From: Prorocentrum cordatum
Lineage: Eukaryota > Sar > Dinophyceae > Prorocentrales > Prorocentraceae
Length of the DNA stretch: 64,000 bases
Reading direction: 5' to 3'
Assembly: GCA_963575745.1 (NCBI GenBank)
Contig: CAUYUJ010014360.1
Location: 598,879 to 662,878 of the forward strand
Positions 51,646-62,219 of the stretch are shown here, piece after piece. The position numbers and the translations under genes were made by a program. A model generated the notes under the pieces. It did no database searches. It was given only the letters and a program-made list of their open reading frames with translations, and was not told where the DNA came from. Position 1 is the first letter of the stretch. Each line of letters opens with the position of its first letter.

Positions 51646-52540
51646 ATAACAAGTCATCATCGAAAAGGTAGGCATCTTGCCCTCCCAAATCCACGTGATC
51701 CGCACGAATTTGATAACAAAGCACAAGCCGGACAAAGTTGGGCTGGGCTTCTGGAGCATCGGGCTTCTCCCCAACCATTACAAGATTTACGCGCGGGTCA
51801 GGAAGGGAGTTCTAGAGAATGGAAAGACGAAAACAAGAGCGACCTGATGGGGCACCAAGCTGGTAGATCTATCATGGAGCTCGTGTTCCTCCAGAGCCTC
51901 CATGCTGAGGCGTCAGCTTTAACCAGAACCGGGCTCCATACAGGTGCCTTCCTCTGGGACCTCAGAAACTATCACGAGCACGTAGACCACGAGATTTTAT
52001 GGGAACGAGCAGAACAGCAGCAATATACTCTAGCGGTGCTTGCCACAGTCCTCGACCAATATTCCAGTAGATGTTTTCTTGGGTTTTCTGGAAATTGCAT
52101 CATGCTCAGCTTCCCTTACAAAGGTATTGCAGCAGGCTGTTCCTTTGCAACTTATCTGGTTCAAGTATTTTCGCTGCCCCCCTACGCACGTGGAGCGCGA
52201 GGAATCCCGGTGTCGGCCTTACGCTCTTCATCGACGATTTCCTAGGTATATATTCCATCCACTGCATGAGATTTTTAGTCAATAACGAGGCTGTCGGAGC
52301 TGATCGCTTCTGCCATGAACTGCAGCGTGGCCTTGCACAAGTCGGCGATCGTTGCAAGCAGCATGAGGCTTAAGTTACTCCTGACCGCCTCCTTTGGTAA
52401 GTACGCAGGGCCCACATCGCCCCCAAACCGGTCAACAGCTACAAATCTTGGGATGGATTTCTTCGCAGGCAGTCTTAGGTGCAAAAGTGGGGCTACTCTT
52501 ACACTCAGAGGCGCTTGGAGGCGTTGAAAAAGCGGAAAGT
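51646..52540 (+). pseudogene. Reverse transcriptase domain of the LINE-like element
   Basis: Palm-domain motifs A, B and C are all present but lie in different frames: the first block ends at a stop near 51,846, motifs A and B are in another frame, and the I-D-D motif C is in a third. The aspartate in motif A (LWDLRN) and the two in motif C (FIDDF) survive, so the catalytic residues are intact while the frame is not. The conserved NLGMDF segment follows at about 52,445, then a basic linker ALKKRKVKLYVLKKAG. Confidence 0.78.
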
Positions 52541-53449
52541 TAAGTTGTACGTTTTGAAGAAGGCGGGGGTCGAGATGAAATACATGTTCGTTTCTGGTCC
52601 CCCGAGTTTTGGTTTCCACGGTTCGGAAGTAGTGGGAGTCACGCACAAGGAGCTTCTCACGGCTCAGTACGAGTATCTCAGTGTTGCCGGGTCTCCTTCC
52701 AGAAGTTGTTCGAAACCTGCACCCTTAATGCTTATGGACGACCCCATGTGGAGACAGGCGCTAGGTCCAGCGCTATCTTTGGCGATGGTGGTGTGGAAAG
52801 CAACGACAGATGAAAGGAGCGAGAAGGCAGTTTCCTTACCTGATTTAGCTCGTCTGGCCAAGCCCGTGCTCTCCAATTTACCAAGGACGTGGGCGACGGT
52901 CCGTGGCCCCCATGGGGCAGCCCACTACTCCTTGGAGAGATTTGGGTGGGAGTTCGATGGGCCCTTCAAGTATGTCTGCCCATGGTTTGGCTTATTATTT
53001 AATCGACTCGCCCCGCATATGATTCATTGCTTCATGAAGGAACAATGGCGTTTACAAACATGTTCCCTTGCAGCAGACAAGCTCGAATTACTGGGCGAGA
53101 CCCTAGACTCGAGTCCAGCTAAGATACTGAGTGACAAGGCCCTTGGTTCACAGGGCAGATCTCTCCCACTTCCTGGTCTAGTTCAAGGCTGCATATTCTC
53201 GTCTATTGTGTTGATCCACTTTGCCCTTTATGTGGAGCCCAATCGGATAGTTCATTTCATCGGTGCTGGGGGTGCAGCGGAACAGCCAGGGAGAAGTGGT
53301 TCTGCAGCGCGGACATGGACGTCTTACTTCACCCAGACCACAAGCATCACCTCCTGCTTGGTTTCAGGGCGTGTCCTTCACCAGCCGTCGTCGCTCCGTC
53401 GAAATTCGGCATCGCCATGCTTGAGTCTCGGACCTGTCCGGGAGAAGCC

Positions 53450-53960
53450 GTCCAGGGGGCAATGGGAGGAGAGGCACCTCTGGACGGCAGCTGCTCCAAA
53501 GACGGTGCCGAGCAGCATCAGCGAGCAGCATGGGGGGTCTCAAAGCTGGCGCCCGAAGGAGTCCTCTGGGGCAGGTTATACTCGGGAGAGCGGGGGGCGA
53601 GCTCCCGCAAACCTCCCCGGGTCCAGGGCGCAATGAGAGGAGAGGCACCTATGGACGGCAGCTGCTCCAAACACGGTGCCGAGCAGCATCAGCGAGCAGC
53701 AGGGGGGGTCTCCAAGCTGGCGCCCGAAAGAGTCCTCTGGGGCGGGTTATACTCGGGAGAGCGGGGGGCGAGCTCCCGCAAACCTCCCCGGGTCCAGGGG
53801 GTAATGGGAGGAGAGGCACCTATGGACGGCAGCTGCTCCAAAGACGGTGCCGAGCAGCATCAGCGAGCAGCATGGGGGGGTCTCCAAGCTGGCGCCCGAG
53901 GGAGTCCTCTGGGGCAGGCTGTACTCGGGAGAGCGGGGGGCGAGCCCCCGCAAACCTCCC
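53450..53960 (+). repeat. 171-bp tandem repeat, three copies, inside the retroelement
   Basis: Three copies start at about 53,450, 53,621 and 53,792, each 171 bp, marked by GAGGCACCTATGGACGGCAG. The unit is 57 codons with no stop in one frame (containing GSCSKDGAEQHQRAAWG), so it adds a long artificial open frame. It lies between the reverse transcriptase and the RNase H end, and is followed by a C run and a TCC tract. It is probably a later expansion. Confidence 0.85.
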
Positions 53961-54076
53961 CCCCCCCCCCCCCGGCGGGGGAGCACGCGGCGGCGCTCGC
54001 AGTGGTGCCGTTGCCCCCGGGTGCCAGAACAGCTCCCCCTGGCTGCTCTGGAGTTGCTGGGGCTCGTCTCGACTCC

Positions 54077-54192
54077 TCCTCCCCCTCCTCCTCCTCCTTC
54101 CTCCTCCTCCTCTCGCCTCCTCCTCCTCCTCCTCCTCCTCCTCCACCTCCTCCTCCTCCCCCTCCTCCTCCCCCTCCTCCTCCTCCCCCTCG
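54077..54192 (+). repeat. (TCC)n tract in the retroelement
   Basis: Nearly pure CTCCTCCTC with a few CCC and CTC variants, directly downstream of the 171-bp block. Together they separate the reverse transcriptase half from the RNase H half. Confidence 0.9.
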
Positions 54193-54354
54193 GAGCGGGC
54201 GGCTCTTGGCCGTTGCCAGCCTCAAGGGGGCCCTCGCTGGGCCCTGGGACCCTCCAAAGACGACTCGGGACGGAAAGCCGGTCCTGGGGAAGTGCTCGGG
54301 ATCTTCGGGGATGGCGGCTAGGCCTCGCCAGATAAGCCTCCACAGCAAGAATGA

Positions 54355-55167
54355 TTGTTCAGGCATAAAAGGCTCATCACCCTCGGGCGGGCCCCACCAG
54401 GTTTCGAGATCCCGAAGGCAAAGGCCCATGTGAACCCCGATGACTTCGAGCCCTCTTCGTCCGACTGGTACAAGGCCAGGGGGAATGAAGAAGCAGATTC
54501 AGCAGCAAAGCTAAGTGCAAAATTGCACAGTGAGCCCAGCAAACAAGAGGTAGAATTGTGGGAGTCTCAAGGCGAAGTCCTGAAGAAGTTTCGTAAGCTT
54601 ATCCCTGAAGCCCTGCCTCTCTTCCCCAAACCTCCCAAAGGGAAGTTGGAGCGAGTTCGGCCTGCTAGGATTCAGGGGAGTGCAGGTTTCGTTATAGATG
54701 CATTGGGTCCTCGCGCTCCTGAGCATATTCTACAGCGGCTCAGGACGCATCGGCCAGCAGCTGGCGCCGCAGGTCTGGACCCTCCTCCTCCTCCTCCTCC
54801 TGTGCTGCAAGAGGCCGTTGGAGACGGCCCGAACCACCATGTTTGGAGGTGGCGTCCAGAAGATGTTTGGACTTGCCTGCACTGTCAGCGCCGCAGTACC
54901 CGTCCCAGGCAGGACCCTGCTGAGAGGCTAGATGGTCGTTTGTTCTGCCATCCTCCAACCCCTGACTTAGGGTGCCATGGCGCTTCACCTATTCTTCGCA
55001 GCCTATTTCATGACCAGCGTGTTCACACGTTGTATCTTTCTGAGCACCCTACGGATATCCATATTATTTGTCGTGCGTGTGGTAGCTACTCTGAGGGAGC
55101 CAGAATGCAGGGCTTAGATAACCAATGCATCCCCCTCAAGGAAACCGACAGGGCAAAAGCCAACTAG
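54355..55167 (+). pseudogene. RNase H end and C-terminal Cys/His region of the LINE-like element
   Basis: An open stretch of about 270 codons. Near the start, KAKAHVNPDD and WYKARGNEEADSAAKLS match the end of RNase H, where GN..AD is characteristic. Downstream are an HVWRWRPEDVWTCLHCQ segment and HIICRACGSYSEGARMQGLDNQC, spaced Cys/His residues seen at the C-terminus of related dinoflagellate elements. The first half of RNase H is missing; repeats at 53,450-54,192 occupy that position. A stop at 55,165-55,167 ends the frame. Confidence 0.65.
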
Positions 55168-55522
55168 AGTCGCGCCAGCAAATGGAAACCCCCAAACTAT
55201 AGACGGGGTAGCGCGATCATCTTATGTAACCTAATCCCGTTTTCTACCGTGTTTGAGCTCAGGCACGAGCTAGAAGACGGATGAGCCAATACTGCCGCGG
55301 GACAGGTTCGGCACAGGCATACGTCCCAATATTTCCAGCGTTCCCTTCTCTCTCCGTGTCCTCCCTTCCTCTTCCTCCTCTTCTCCTCCTCTAAGGGTGG
55401 GTCCGGTGGAGCCGCTTTTGCATCGGCAACGCTTTGGGCTTGGTCCGAAGGTCGGTCGCTGACTAAGTCATCTCGCCTTGATTAGTGTCACCCCGAAGTG
55501 AATGCCAAACAAAAATGTCCTC

Positions 55523-55775
55523 CTCCTCCTCCTCCTCCACCTCCTCCTCTTCCCTCCTCCTCCTCCTCCTTCCTCCTCCTCCTCCTCCTCCTCCTCCTCC
55601 TCCTCCTCCTCCTCTCCTCCTCCTCCTCCTCCTCCTCCTCCTCCTCCTCCTCCTCCTCACTCCCCCCCCCTCCCTCCTCCTCTCTCCTCCTCCTCCTCCT
55701 CCTCCTCCCTCCTCCCTCCTCCTCCCCCTCCTCCTCCTCCCTCCTCCCCCTCCTCCCCCTCCCCCTCCTCCTCCG
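55523..55775 (+). repeat. (TCC)n tract
   Basis: About 250 bp of CTCCTCCTC with CCCTCC variants, between the retroelement and the exon at 55,801. Confidence 0.95.
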
Positions 55776-55800
55776 CGGGGCAGGCAGCGGGAGGGCGCAC

Positions 55801-55865
55801 CCTCCTCGGAGGAGCCGAAGCCCTGGAAGTCGTAGCTCAGGCTGCCGTCGACCACGAAGTACATC
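55801..55865 (-). CDS. Second exon of the probable cyclic-nucleotide-binding-domain protein
   Basis: A 65-nt exon, preceded by GCGTCCCGCAG and followed by a GT donor (GAGGAGG|GTGCGCC). It encodes RMYFVVDGSLSYDF then QGFGSSEEG, with the first base completing the Arg codon begun in the exon ending at 61817. MYFVV.GSL is the standard beta-strand of cyclic-nucleotide-binding domains in this channel group. The following exon should lie at lower coordinates, but I could not find the expected Trp-rich continuation. The gene may be a partial or decayed copy. Confidence 0.5.
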
Positions 55866-55934
55866 CTGCGGGACGCGGCGCGCCCCTCGCCCGCGGGGCG
55901 GCTCCTGGGGACCTCGGCAGGCTCCCAGGGAGCA

Positions 55935-56090
55935 GTCGGGGGCGTCCAAGAGGGGGGGCGCAAATCGTGGCTGGCGGCACGTGCGCGGCCCGAGGGGGGG
56001 AGCCAGGGACGTGAGGAGAAAAGGAGGGGCGCCACGAAACCTGGGGAAATATCATGGCCCACGCCATGATATCCACCCCCCCCCCAGTCA
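55935..56090 (+). repeat. Empty-site relative of 3,270-3,640
   Basis: Shares GGGGCGTCCAAGAGG, GGGGGCGCAAATC, GTGCGCGGCCC, GGGCGCC and GAAATATCATGGCCC, but lacks the 168-bp element. Also contains CATGGC-ccacGCCATG, a short palindrome. Confidence 0.75.
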
Positions 56091-56099
56091 TCATCCCCC

Positions 56100-56820
56100 T
56101 CTCCGCCGCACCAGGAGCAAGTCGTCCACCAGAATCGGCTTCTGGGCAAAAGAGATGTAAGACAAAGCCAGGACGAGGAAAACATCGGGTGAGGATGCAT
56201 CGAGAATCTCTGAAATCTGGCGGCTCTGGAACATGTCTCGGGCGCCGCGGCCTTCTGAGCATTCCAGAAAGCTCTGAGAGCGTTCCGGAACGCTCTGGAA
56301 CGGAGTTATCCTCCTAGCCCTGTCCAAGGGTGTCCCCCGAGGGCCCCCCAACGCGAAAAGATCTCTCTCATCGAATCGCTTCGTGGCACGATTTCTCGAA
56401 GACGGGCCCTGGATTCCCTGGCGGGATTGGCTCCAGGGGGGCTGAGAGCTGCTGTTTTCTCTGGCGCCAGGTAACGCAGGGCATGCGTCTTTGCCTCGTC
56501 CGAACCGTAAGCGTGTGTTCTGGCCGAATCTCCTTTGCTCGCCAACTGACAACCTGGATGGTGAAGCCTCCAGAGACCATCTACCGACAGATGATCGTCC
56601 TTATCCGCCTCCCTTGACCGCTACACACCCTCATGATCTTTCCAGGGCCCTCTTGACCTTCGCGGGCCCTCTGGGATCGACACAATAAACGTTCCCAAAG
56701 ATGGCGGGCTCACGAGACCGTGCGTTCACCAGACTGCCCCAGACCTCTGAATGGCCGTCATGTTCCTCTGCAGTATCCTGCAGTGCTGTGTTCGAGAACT
56801 CCGACCTCTGTATGTTCGTT
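56100..56820. other. No gene seen
   Basis: Unique sequence. GTTCCGGAACGCTCTGGAAC near 56,283 is partly palindromic. No supported exon. Confidence 0.5.
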
Positions 56821-56823
56821 GTT

Positions 56824-59250
56824 TGTCGTTCGTCTTCCCCCCCGGGCCTCTCCCTGAGCCTCCCTGGCCTCCCCCCTTCTGGGCCGCGGAGCCCACCCCT
56901 GGCATCCCTGGGCCCCGCCCCCGCCCCTGGGCAGCGGAACCCTGTATTTACGCTGCCGTTCGGCCTCCCCGCTGGACGGGCACCCCTGGCCTCATCCGTT
57001 CGGGGCCGCGGGGCCGCGGAGCACACCTCTGGCTCCGCCCCCCCTCCTCCCTCTGGGTCGCGGGGCCCTTCGTTTTGGCTGTTGTTCGTAGGGCTGCGGA
57101 ACCCGTTACTCTCTCGCACACTTGTGTTCTACACAATCGTGTTCTAGAGCTTCGACACCTTGTATGTTCGTGGTTGTACGCCCTTCGGCGTTGGCCTCCC
57201 TGGCATTCCCCCTGGGCCTCCCCCTGGGCATCCCTGGCCTCCCCTCTTCTGGGCCGCGGAGCCCACCCTTGGCCCTCCTGGGCACCGCCCCCGCCCCTGG
57301 CCCTGCCCTCTCCGCCCTCCCCCCTCCTCCAGCCTCCCCTGCCTTCTCCCTGGCCCTGGCTCCTGGGTGGTTGGGTGGTAGCCCGGGCCTCCCCTGGCCT
57401 CCCCTGGCCTCCCCTGGCCTCCCCTGGCCCTGCCCTGGCCCTCCCCCCCCCCCCATCTAAGGGCTCGCCCCCCCTGGCCCTGCTCCTGGGCCCTGGCCCT
57501 GGCTCCTGGGCGGAGCGTCGTTCGACACCGACCGCCTCATGGGCCAATTCGAACCTCCCTGACCTCCTGGCCCATGACTCCTGGCCCTAGTGGCCTTGCC
57601 CTGTGGCGCGGGGCCTCTGACTTTCGCCATCGTCGCTCGCCCCCCTGGCCATCTCGGAACTCCCTGCCTCTCTTGCACCTCCTGGCCCCCACGCTTCGCA
57701 GTTCCCTCGCCGCTCCCTTAGGGCTGAGAGCCAGGGCACGCGTGCCACTTCTTATCCTTGCTGTTCGTCCGTCCTCGCTCCTGGGCCTCCCTGGCCTCGT
57801 CCGACCTGGACGGCTGGGCCGCGGAGAGCCCGCTCCTGCCCCCGCCCAACCCCGGCCCTCCCCCTCTGGCACGCGGAGCCCGTTATTTCCGTTGCCGCTC
57901 GTCCTCCACCCTGGGCCCCGCTGGCGCCCCTGGGCCGCGGAACCCTTTCGGCTCGCTGCCGTTCGTCCGCCCTCCTGGGCCTCCCTGGCCGCATCCGTTC
58001 TGGGGGCCGCTGGGCCGCGGCGCCCGCCCTTGGCTGGGCCGCTCCCCTTCTGGGCCGCGGAGCCCGCCCCTGCCTCCGCAACGCCCCCCACCCCCACCCC
58101 CAACCCAATCTGGACCGCGGAGCCCGCTGTGCTCGTTGTCGATCGTCCCCCCCCCTGGGCTTCCCTGGCATCCTCCCTTCTGGGCCACGGAGCCCACCTC
58201 TGGCCCCCGTGGGCCCCGCCCACGCCCCTGGGCCGCGGAGCCCTTGATTTTCTTGATCGTTCGTCCACACCCCCTGGGCATCCCTGGCATCGTCCACTCT
58301 GGGCCGCGGAGCCCAGCCTGGTCGCTCGCCCCCCTGACCCTTGGCCTTCCTGGGCCGCCTCCACTGTGGGGGCGGATCCCCCCCTGGCACCCCTGGGCCC
58401 CGCCACCCGCAGGGCCGCGGAACTTTGTGTTTTCGTTGTCGTTCGCCCTCCCCCAATCATCCCTGGCCGCCTCTCTTCTGGGCTGGGCCGCAAAGCCCAC
58501 CCCTAGATCTCCCAGGCCCCGCCCCCACCCCTGGGCAGCGGAACCATTTCTGTTCGTTGCCAGTCGCCCTCCCCCCCCGGGATCCCCTGGCCTCATCCCT
58601 TCTGGGCCACTGGGCTGCGGAGCCCGCCCCTGGCTCGGCCGCCTCTCCTCTGGGCCGCGGAGCCGACATTGGACCGCGGAACCCGTCATTGTCCTGGTCG
58701 TTCGTCCTCCCACTCCTGGGGCTCCCTGGCCGCATCCACTCTGGGCCGCGGAGCCCACGCCTGGCCTCCTGGGCCCCGCCCCCGCCCCTGGGCCACGGAA
58801 CCCTTCATTATGGTCTAGCTGCCGCCGATCCTCGCCACTAGGCCCCCCTGGCCTCGTCCGCTCTGGGCCGCGGAGCCCACCCCTGGCACCCCCCAGTCCC
58901 CGCCCCCGCCCCTGGGCTGCGGAACCCTTTATTATCCTTGCCGTTCGTCCTCCCCCCTGGGCCTCCCTGGCCTCCTCCCTTCTGGGCCGCGCAGCACACC
59001 CTTGCCCACCCCCCAGCCCCCCTGGGCCCCGCCCCACACGTCCCTGGGCAGAACTCTTTATGTGTGTTGTCGCTGTCGCTCGGTTTTCCCCTGAACCTCC
59101 CTGGCCTCCTTCCTTATGGGCCGCGGGGCCCACCCCTGGCACCCCTGGACCCCGCCACCTAACCCCCGGGGCCGCGGAACTCTTGATTATCTGGCACGGC
59201 TGTGTCCTGGCACCCAGAACCCCCCACACATCCCCCTCTCCCCACCCCGC
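56824..59250 (+). repeat. ~120-bp GC-rich tandem array
   Basis: Roughly nineteen diverged units. Each carries a GTTCGTCCTCCCCC-like start, CTGGGCCTCCCTGGCCTCC, a GGGCCGCGGAGCCC block, a CCCCTGGGCCCCGCCCC block and GGGCCGCGGAACCC. Intervals between successive starts are mostly 112-147 bp, with some longer. Because stops are rare the array is open on both strands for 500-700 codons; these frames are not real genes. Confidence 0.85.
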
Positions 59251-59514
59251 CTCGCATGGCCCTCGCCCTTCATCGTGCACGAGCCAGGGCGTGCGTGCCA
59301 CTTGCTTGCACCCGTGGTCCGGAGAATGGCCCGAGGGGCGAATCTGCAGAAGAATGCTCGGGGGAGCGCTCCACTCATCTTGGGGATGCGCATCGAGCAC
59401 AACAGGTAGAGGCCGTGCTCGCACACCATGGGAACGAGTATTACCCTCAGCGGCGCTTGCCCTTCGAACGCCGCACGTTCCCTTGTTTCAAAGGTGTTAT
59501 CAAACCTTCTGGGT

Positions 59515-59770
59515 TTTCGCCTGGCGGGCGCCCTTGAGCGCCGCGCGGACGCCCCGTGCGCCGGCTGGATTCTCTGGGTGTTCGACTGGTGGGCGCCCCG
59601 CGGGTGCCGCGTGGGCGCCCCGTGCGCTCGCTGGGTTTCTTCTGGGTCCTCGGCCGGCGTGCGCCCGTGGGCGGACGCCCGTGCGCCAGCGGTGCTCTTT
59701 GGTGTCTGCCAGCCGGGCACCCCGTGAACGCTTCGCGGGTGCCCCGCGCGCGCCGAATCGGCTGCACCGC
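59515..59770 (+). repeat. GGGCGCCCCG-rich short tandem array
   Basis: Imperfect units of about 60-70 bp with GGGCGCCC, GTGCGCC and a CTGGGTTTCT-like end, directly after the ~120-bp array. Confidence 0.6.
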
Positions 59771-60260
59771 GTGGGTTCTCTGCCCCAGGAGAGGTGCGGC
59801 TCGACCCACCCACCGAGGCGGGGATTGGCCGTCCCCCTCGGGATGCTGTTCTACTCGTAGCTATCAAAACTACGCGCAATCGTGGATCCGAAATGTCAAG
59901 TAAAATCCTCCCAGGCAGTCTGGGTATCAACCCCCCCGCAGTCCCTGTCAAATAACACAATGCGGTGCTGATACGTGTCTAAGAAATGCGTGTTGTAACA
60001 ACCCCCTGCGCAATAAGTACCATACCGGGCACATGCGCGCGCCGCCGCTCGCGCATGTCAACACAGTTGCTCCATAACCAATTCAAGACATAGCTCAACA
60101 CAAACTATTGGAAGCCGTTGTTCGTCAACAGAAACACAAATTATGCACGGGCACTCGCTGGAAACATGAGACGGCCAAATGGCTTTGACCGTCCTGCCAA
60201 GTGAAAGTTTGCCCGCCACACGCGCGCGCATGTCCAATACGTTCAACTGTCAGACAATGC
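59771..60260. other. No gene seen
   Basis: Unique, AT-richer sequence between arrays. Confidence 0.5.
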
Positions 60261-60279
60261 AATGCGGGCCCATCACCAA

Positions 60280-60288
60280 CACCATCGT

Positions 60289-60322
<34 letters not shown>

Positions 60323-60540
60323 ATCATCATCATCATCACCATCATCGTCATCATCATCAGCATCGTCGTCATCATCCTCATCACCGTCGTCATCATCAAC
60401 GTCGATGTTGCTACCCTCGTCAAGTTTTTGCGCGCGCAGCTCCTCATCAGCCTCCCCAGGACCATCGTCGTCAACATCGACAGCGTAATCACTGCCACCA
60501 TCGATATCATCACCATCAGCTTCATCACCATTTGAGCAGG
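60280..60540 (+). repeat. (GTC)/(ATC) microsatellite
   Basis: CGTCGTCATCGTCGTCATCG runs, then CATCATCATC and degenerate continuation. Confidence 0.92.
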
Positions 60541-60559
60541 GGCCGACCGTCCCAGCATT

Positions 60560-60730
60560 CCTATAGTCCTACCACGAAATGTTCTTAGAGCCCAACAATG
60601 TTCTAAGAACAATGTTCTTAGAACATAAGCCCGATGTGTTAAAGCAAAACAATCTCAACCAGAAATGTTCTAAGAACATTTCGTGGGAACCACAAAAGGT
60701 TCTTAGAACATTGTTTGGTAGGGCTATAGG
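60560..60730. mobile_element. 171-bp MITE-like element, CCTATAG ends
   Basis: Starts CCTATAGTCCTACCACGAAA and ends TTGTTTGGTAGGGCTATAGG. Inside are repeated AATGTTCTTAGAAC and GTTCTAAGAACATT palindromes and CACGAAATG against CATTTCGTG, so it can form several hairpins. A single copy in this window. Confidence 0.72.
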
Positions 60731-61330
60731 CGAGCCAGGACGCTTCGCCACTGCTTGAACCATCACCTCGGGCCACGGCGATGCTGAGACCGGTGGGCTG
60801 CCGGCTCTCTGAACCGGTGCTCGATCCGCGTGTGATCGACCGCATCGGGCTCGCGGGCCCAAGCGGCGACCCTTGGCATGGGCTTCGCCGCCCAAAGCTC
60901 CCACAGCGGGCCCGAGCGTGCCGACAACGCTTCCCGGAGCCGCGCGGCGGACGGTGCCCACTAGGGGGACAGCAGTAAGGTGGCTGGTGGTCGGGAGCGT
61001 GGACTTCCCGTGCCGCCTTACAGCCTTACATGTCGACCCATGTTTAATTTCTCTGTCCTCCAGCGCACGATATTCGCTTTGTCTTTGTTCACAGAGCGAG
61101 ATGACACCACGGAGGAGTCGTGATGCTGTGGCTCACGACGCGCACCCCCGAAATAATTATAGTCTCCTGGACGATGGAGGACTCGCGGTGTCAACCAATG
61201 CCCCGTCGAAACGCTCGGCTCGGGCCGCCTCGAGCGCACGGCGGGCAGTGCCAGCCCGTCTCCTCGTCCCCCCTCCGCCCTCCGAGATGAGGAATCTCAA
61301 CTCCCGCTGCCTCTCCCAAAGACGAGCAAC
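60731..61330. other. No gene seen (inside the inferred intron)
   Basis: GC-rich unique sequence; no supported exon on either strand. Confidence 0.45.
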
Positions 61331-61334
61331 ACTT

Positions 61335-61496
61335 CATAAGCAGAAACTTCCGGGGCTTCGCGCGGATTTCTTGGATCGCCGCTGGAGTCCCCTCACTGGC
61401 GCGCGGAGCGCGCCAGGGGCGGCACCCGAGGCGCCGCCAGGGGGATCCAGCGCCGATCTGAGCAATCTGCGCAGAGCTCCGAAAATGGATTTGTAC
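61335..61496. mobile_element. MITE-like element with nested palindrome, copy 2
   Basis: Shares CGCGCGGATTTCTTGGAT, CTGGCGCGCGGAGCGCGCCA and GGGGCGGCACC with copy 1, with the same imperfect long terminal inverted repeat. It lies inside the inferred intron. Confidence 0.72.
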
Positions 61497-61675
61497 GTAC
61501 AGGGGGGGACATTGGATAAGGAACCATTAGAAAAGAAATTCAGGGTCTGGAAGCCGGCGGAACATCAACTGAGGCCTGGCCATGGATATCACCGCCGCCC
61601 TCATCAGACAAGGAATCCTCCAGGGTCTGAAGCCTCCTGGGCACAGTCCTCCACGGACGCCCCCACCGCAGCGCC

Positions 61676-61730
61676 TTCTTCTTCCTCCTCCTCTCCTCCT
61701 CCTCCTCCTCCTTCTTCTTCTTCGACGCCC
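61676..61730 (+). repeat. Short (CTT)/(TCC) tract
   Basis: CTTCTTCTTCCTCCTCC, about 55 bp, just downstream of the donor side of the exon at 61,817. Confidence 0.85.
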
Positions 61731-61816
61731 GTCGCCTCCTGAGGCGTCCCCTGCCCCCCGATCAGCCTGCCCCCCCCCCCGTGCTCCTGCCCGCGAGCAC
61801 GCGCCCGCGCGCCGTC

Positions 61817-61968
61817 CTGTCCGCCACCTGCCCGGGGCCGAACAGCTCCTGGCCGGACACCAGCGGCACCTCGCGCACGGCGCGGTGGCACAGGGCCTTC
61901 ATCGCCGAGGGGTCCAGCTCGCCGTACTGGTGGAAGAACGGGTGCCTCGCCGAGCTCGGCGGCTCCCA
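61817..61968 (-). CDS. Exon of a probable cyclic-nucleotide-binding-domain (ion-channel type) protein
   Basis: The minus strand encodes WEPPSSARHPFFHQYGELD, PSAMKALCHRAVREVPLVSG and QELFGPGQVADR. This matches the start of a cyclic-nucleotide-binding domain as found behind voltage-gated channels in protists: a HPFF.QY entry, a helix with CH.A, then the first strand with a G.ELF-type turn. The exon ends at 61817 in phase 2, with GAC AG followed by GACGG on the genome. Joining to the AG acceptor before 55865 gives ADRMYFVVDGSL without a gap. A canonical GT after CAG at 61828 also exists but breaks the frame with the next exon. The upstream boundary is uncertain. No transmembrane exons were identified. 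Confidence 0.55.
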
Positions 61969-62219
61969 GGGCGGCGGGCAGACGGCACGGGGCGACGGGG
62001 CGGCACGCGGCGGCGACGGCGACCACGGGGCGGCGGACCCCGGCGGCGGGGCCCGGCTCAGTGCAGGAGCAAGAGAAGCATGAAGAGCACCCAGGGCGAG
62101 CACTGCTTGGGGAACGAGAGAGAGTGCAACGGTTGAGATCCTGCGTGCGAACACGGCGCGGGGTCCTGAAGGAGGGGGTCCTGAGGGACGAGGTGCCTCA
62201 GACAGCGCAGATCCACCCT

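Larger units (their letters stand above)
49984..55167 (+). mobile_element. LINE-like (non-LTR) retrotransposon, frameshifted
   Basis: Decayed autonomous retroelement; order and wording fit dinoflagellate LINE-like elements. An endonuclease (EEP) domain starts at about 49,984 (HTLDVNSRR, SQMISLQET), continues after a frameshift with GWQGTFNAA and SGRYSGGVAVLISRG (50,148-50,240), then GGDFS (50,440) and SVIDYFVMS (50,555-50,580). Reverse transcriptase: ILPSQIHVI...IGLLPNHYKIYARVR (51,670-51,810); motif A around FLWDLRNYHEHVDH (51,950-51,995); motif B GIAAGCSFATYLVQVF (52,120-52,175); motif C TLFIDDF (52,215-52,245); then NLGMDFFAG (about 52,445). The RNase H end shows KAHVN and ARGNEEADSAAKLS (54,419-54,520). 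The C-terminus has CLHCQ and ICRACGSY. At least five frame changes and stops show it is not active. The 5' end is unclear and no poly-A tail or target duplication was found. Confidence 0.82.
55866..61816 (-). other. Probable 5.95-kb GA-AG intron filled with repeats
   Basis: The segment between the two binding-domain exons starts with GA and ends with AG on the minus strand. It holds the ~120-bp GC-rich tandem array at 56,824-59,250, a GGGCGCC-rich array at 59,515-59,770, an ATC/GTC microsatellite and two MITE-like elements. The existence of the intron depends on the two exons belonging to one gene. Confidence 0.45.

Noticed and set aside
57758-59860. 700-codon plus-strand ORF rich in Pro, Gly and Ser, and a 513-codon minus ORF over the same bases
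   Set aside because: Both lie on the ~120-bp GC-rich array; a stop-free repeat unit explains the long frames on both strands.
61826-61827. Canonical GT donor after CAG in the binding-domain exon
   Set aside because: Using it leaves the wrong phase for the exon at 55,865 and drops the ADR residues that complete the domain; the GA donor 11 bases later fits better.
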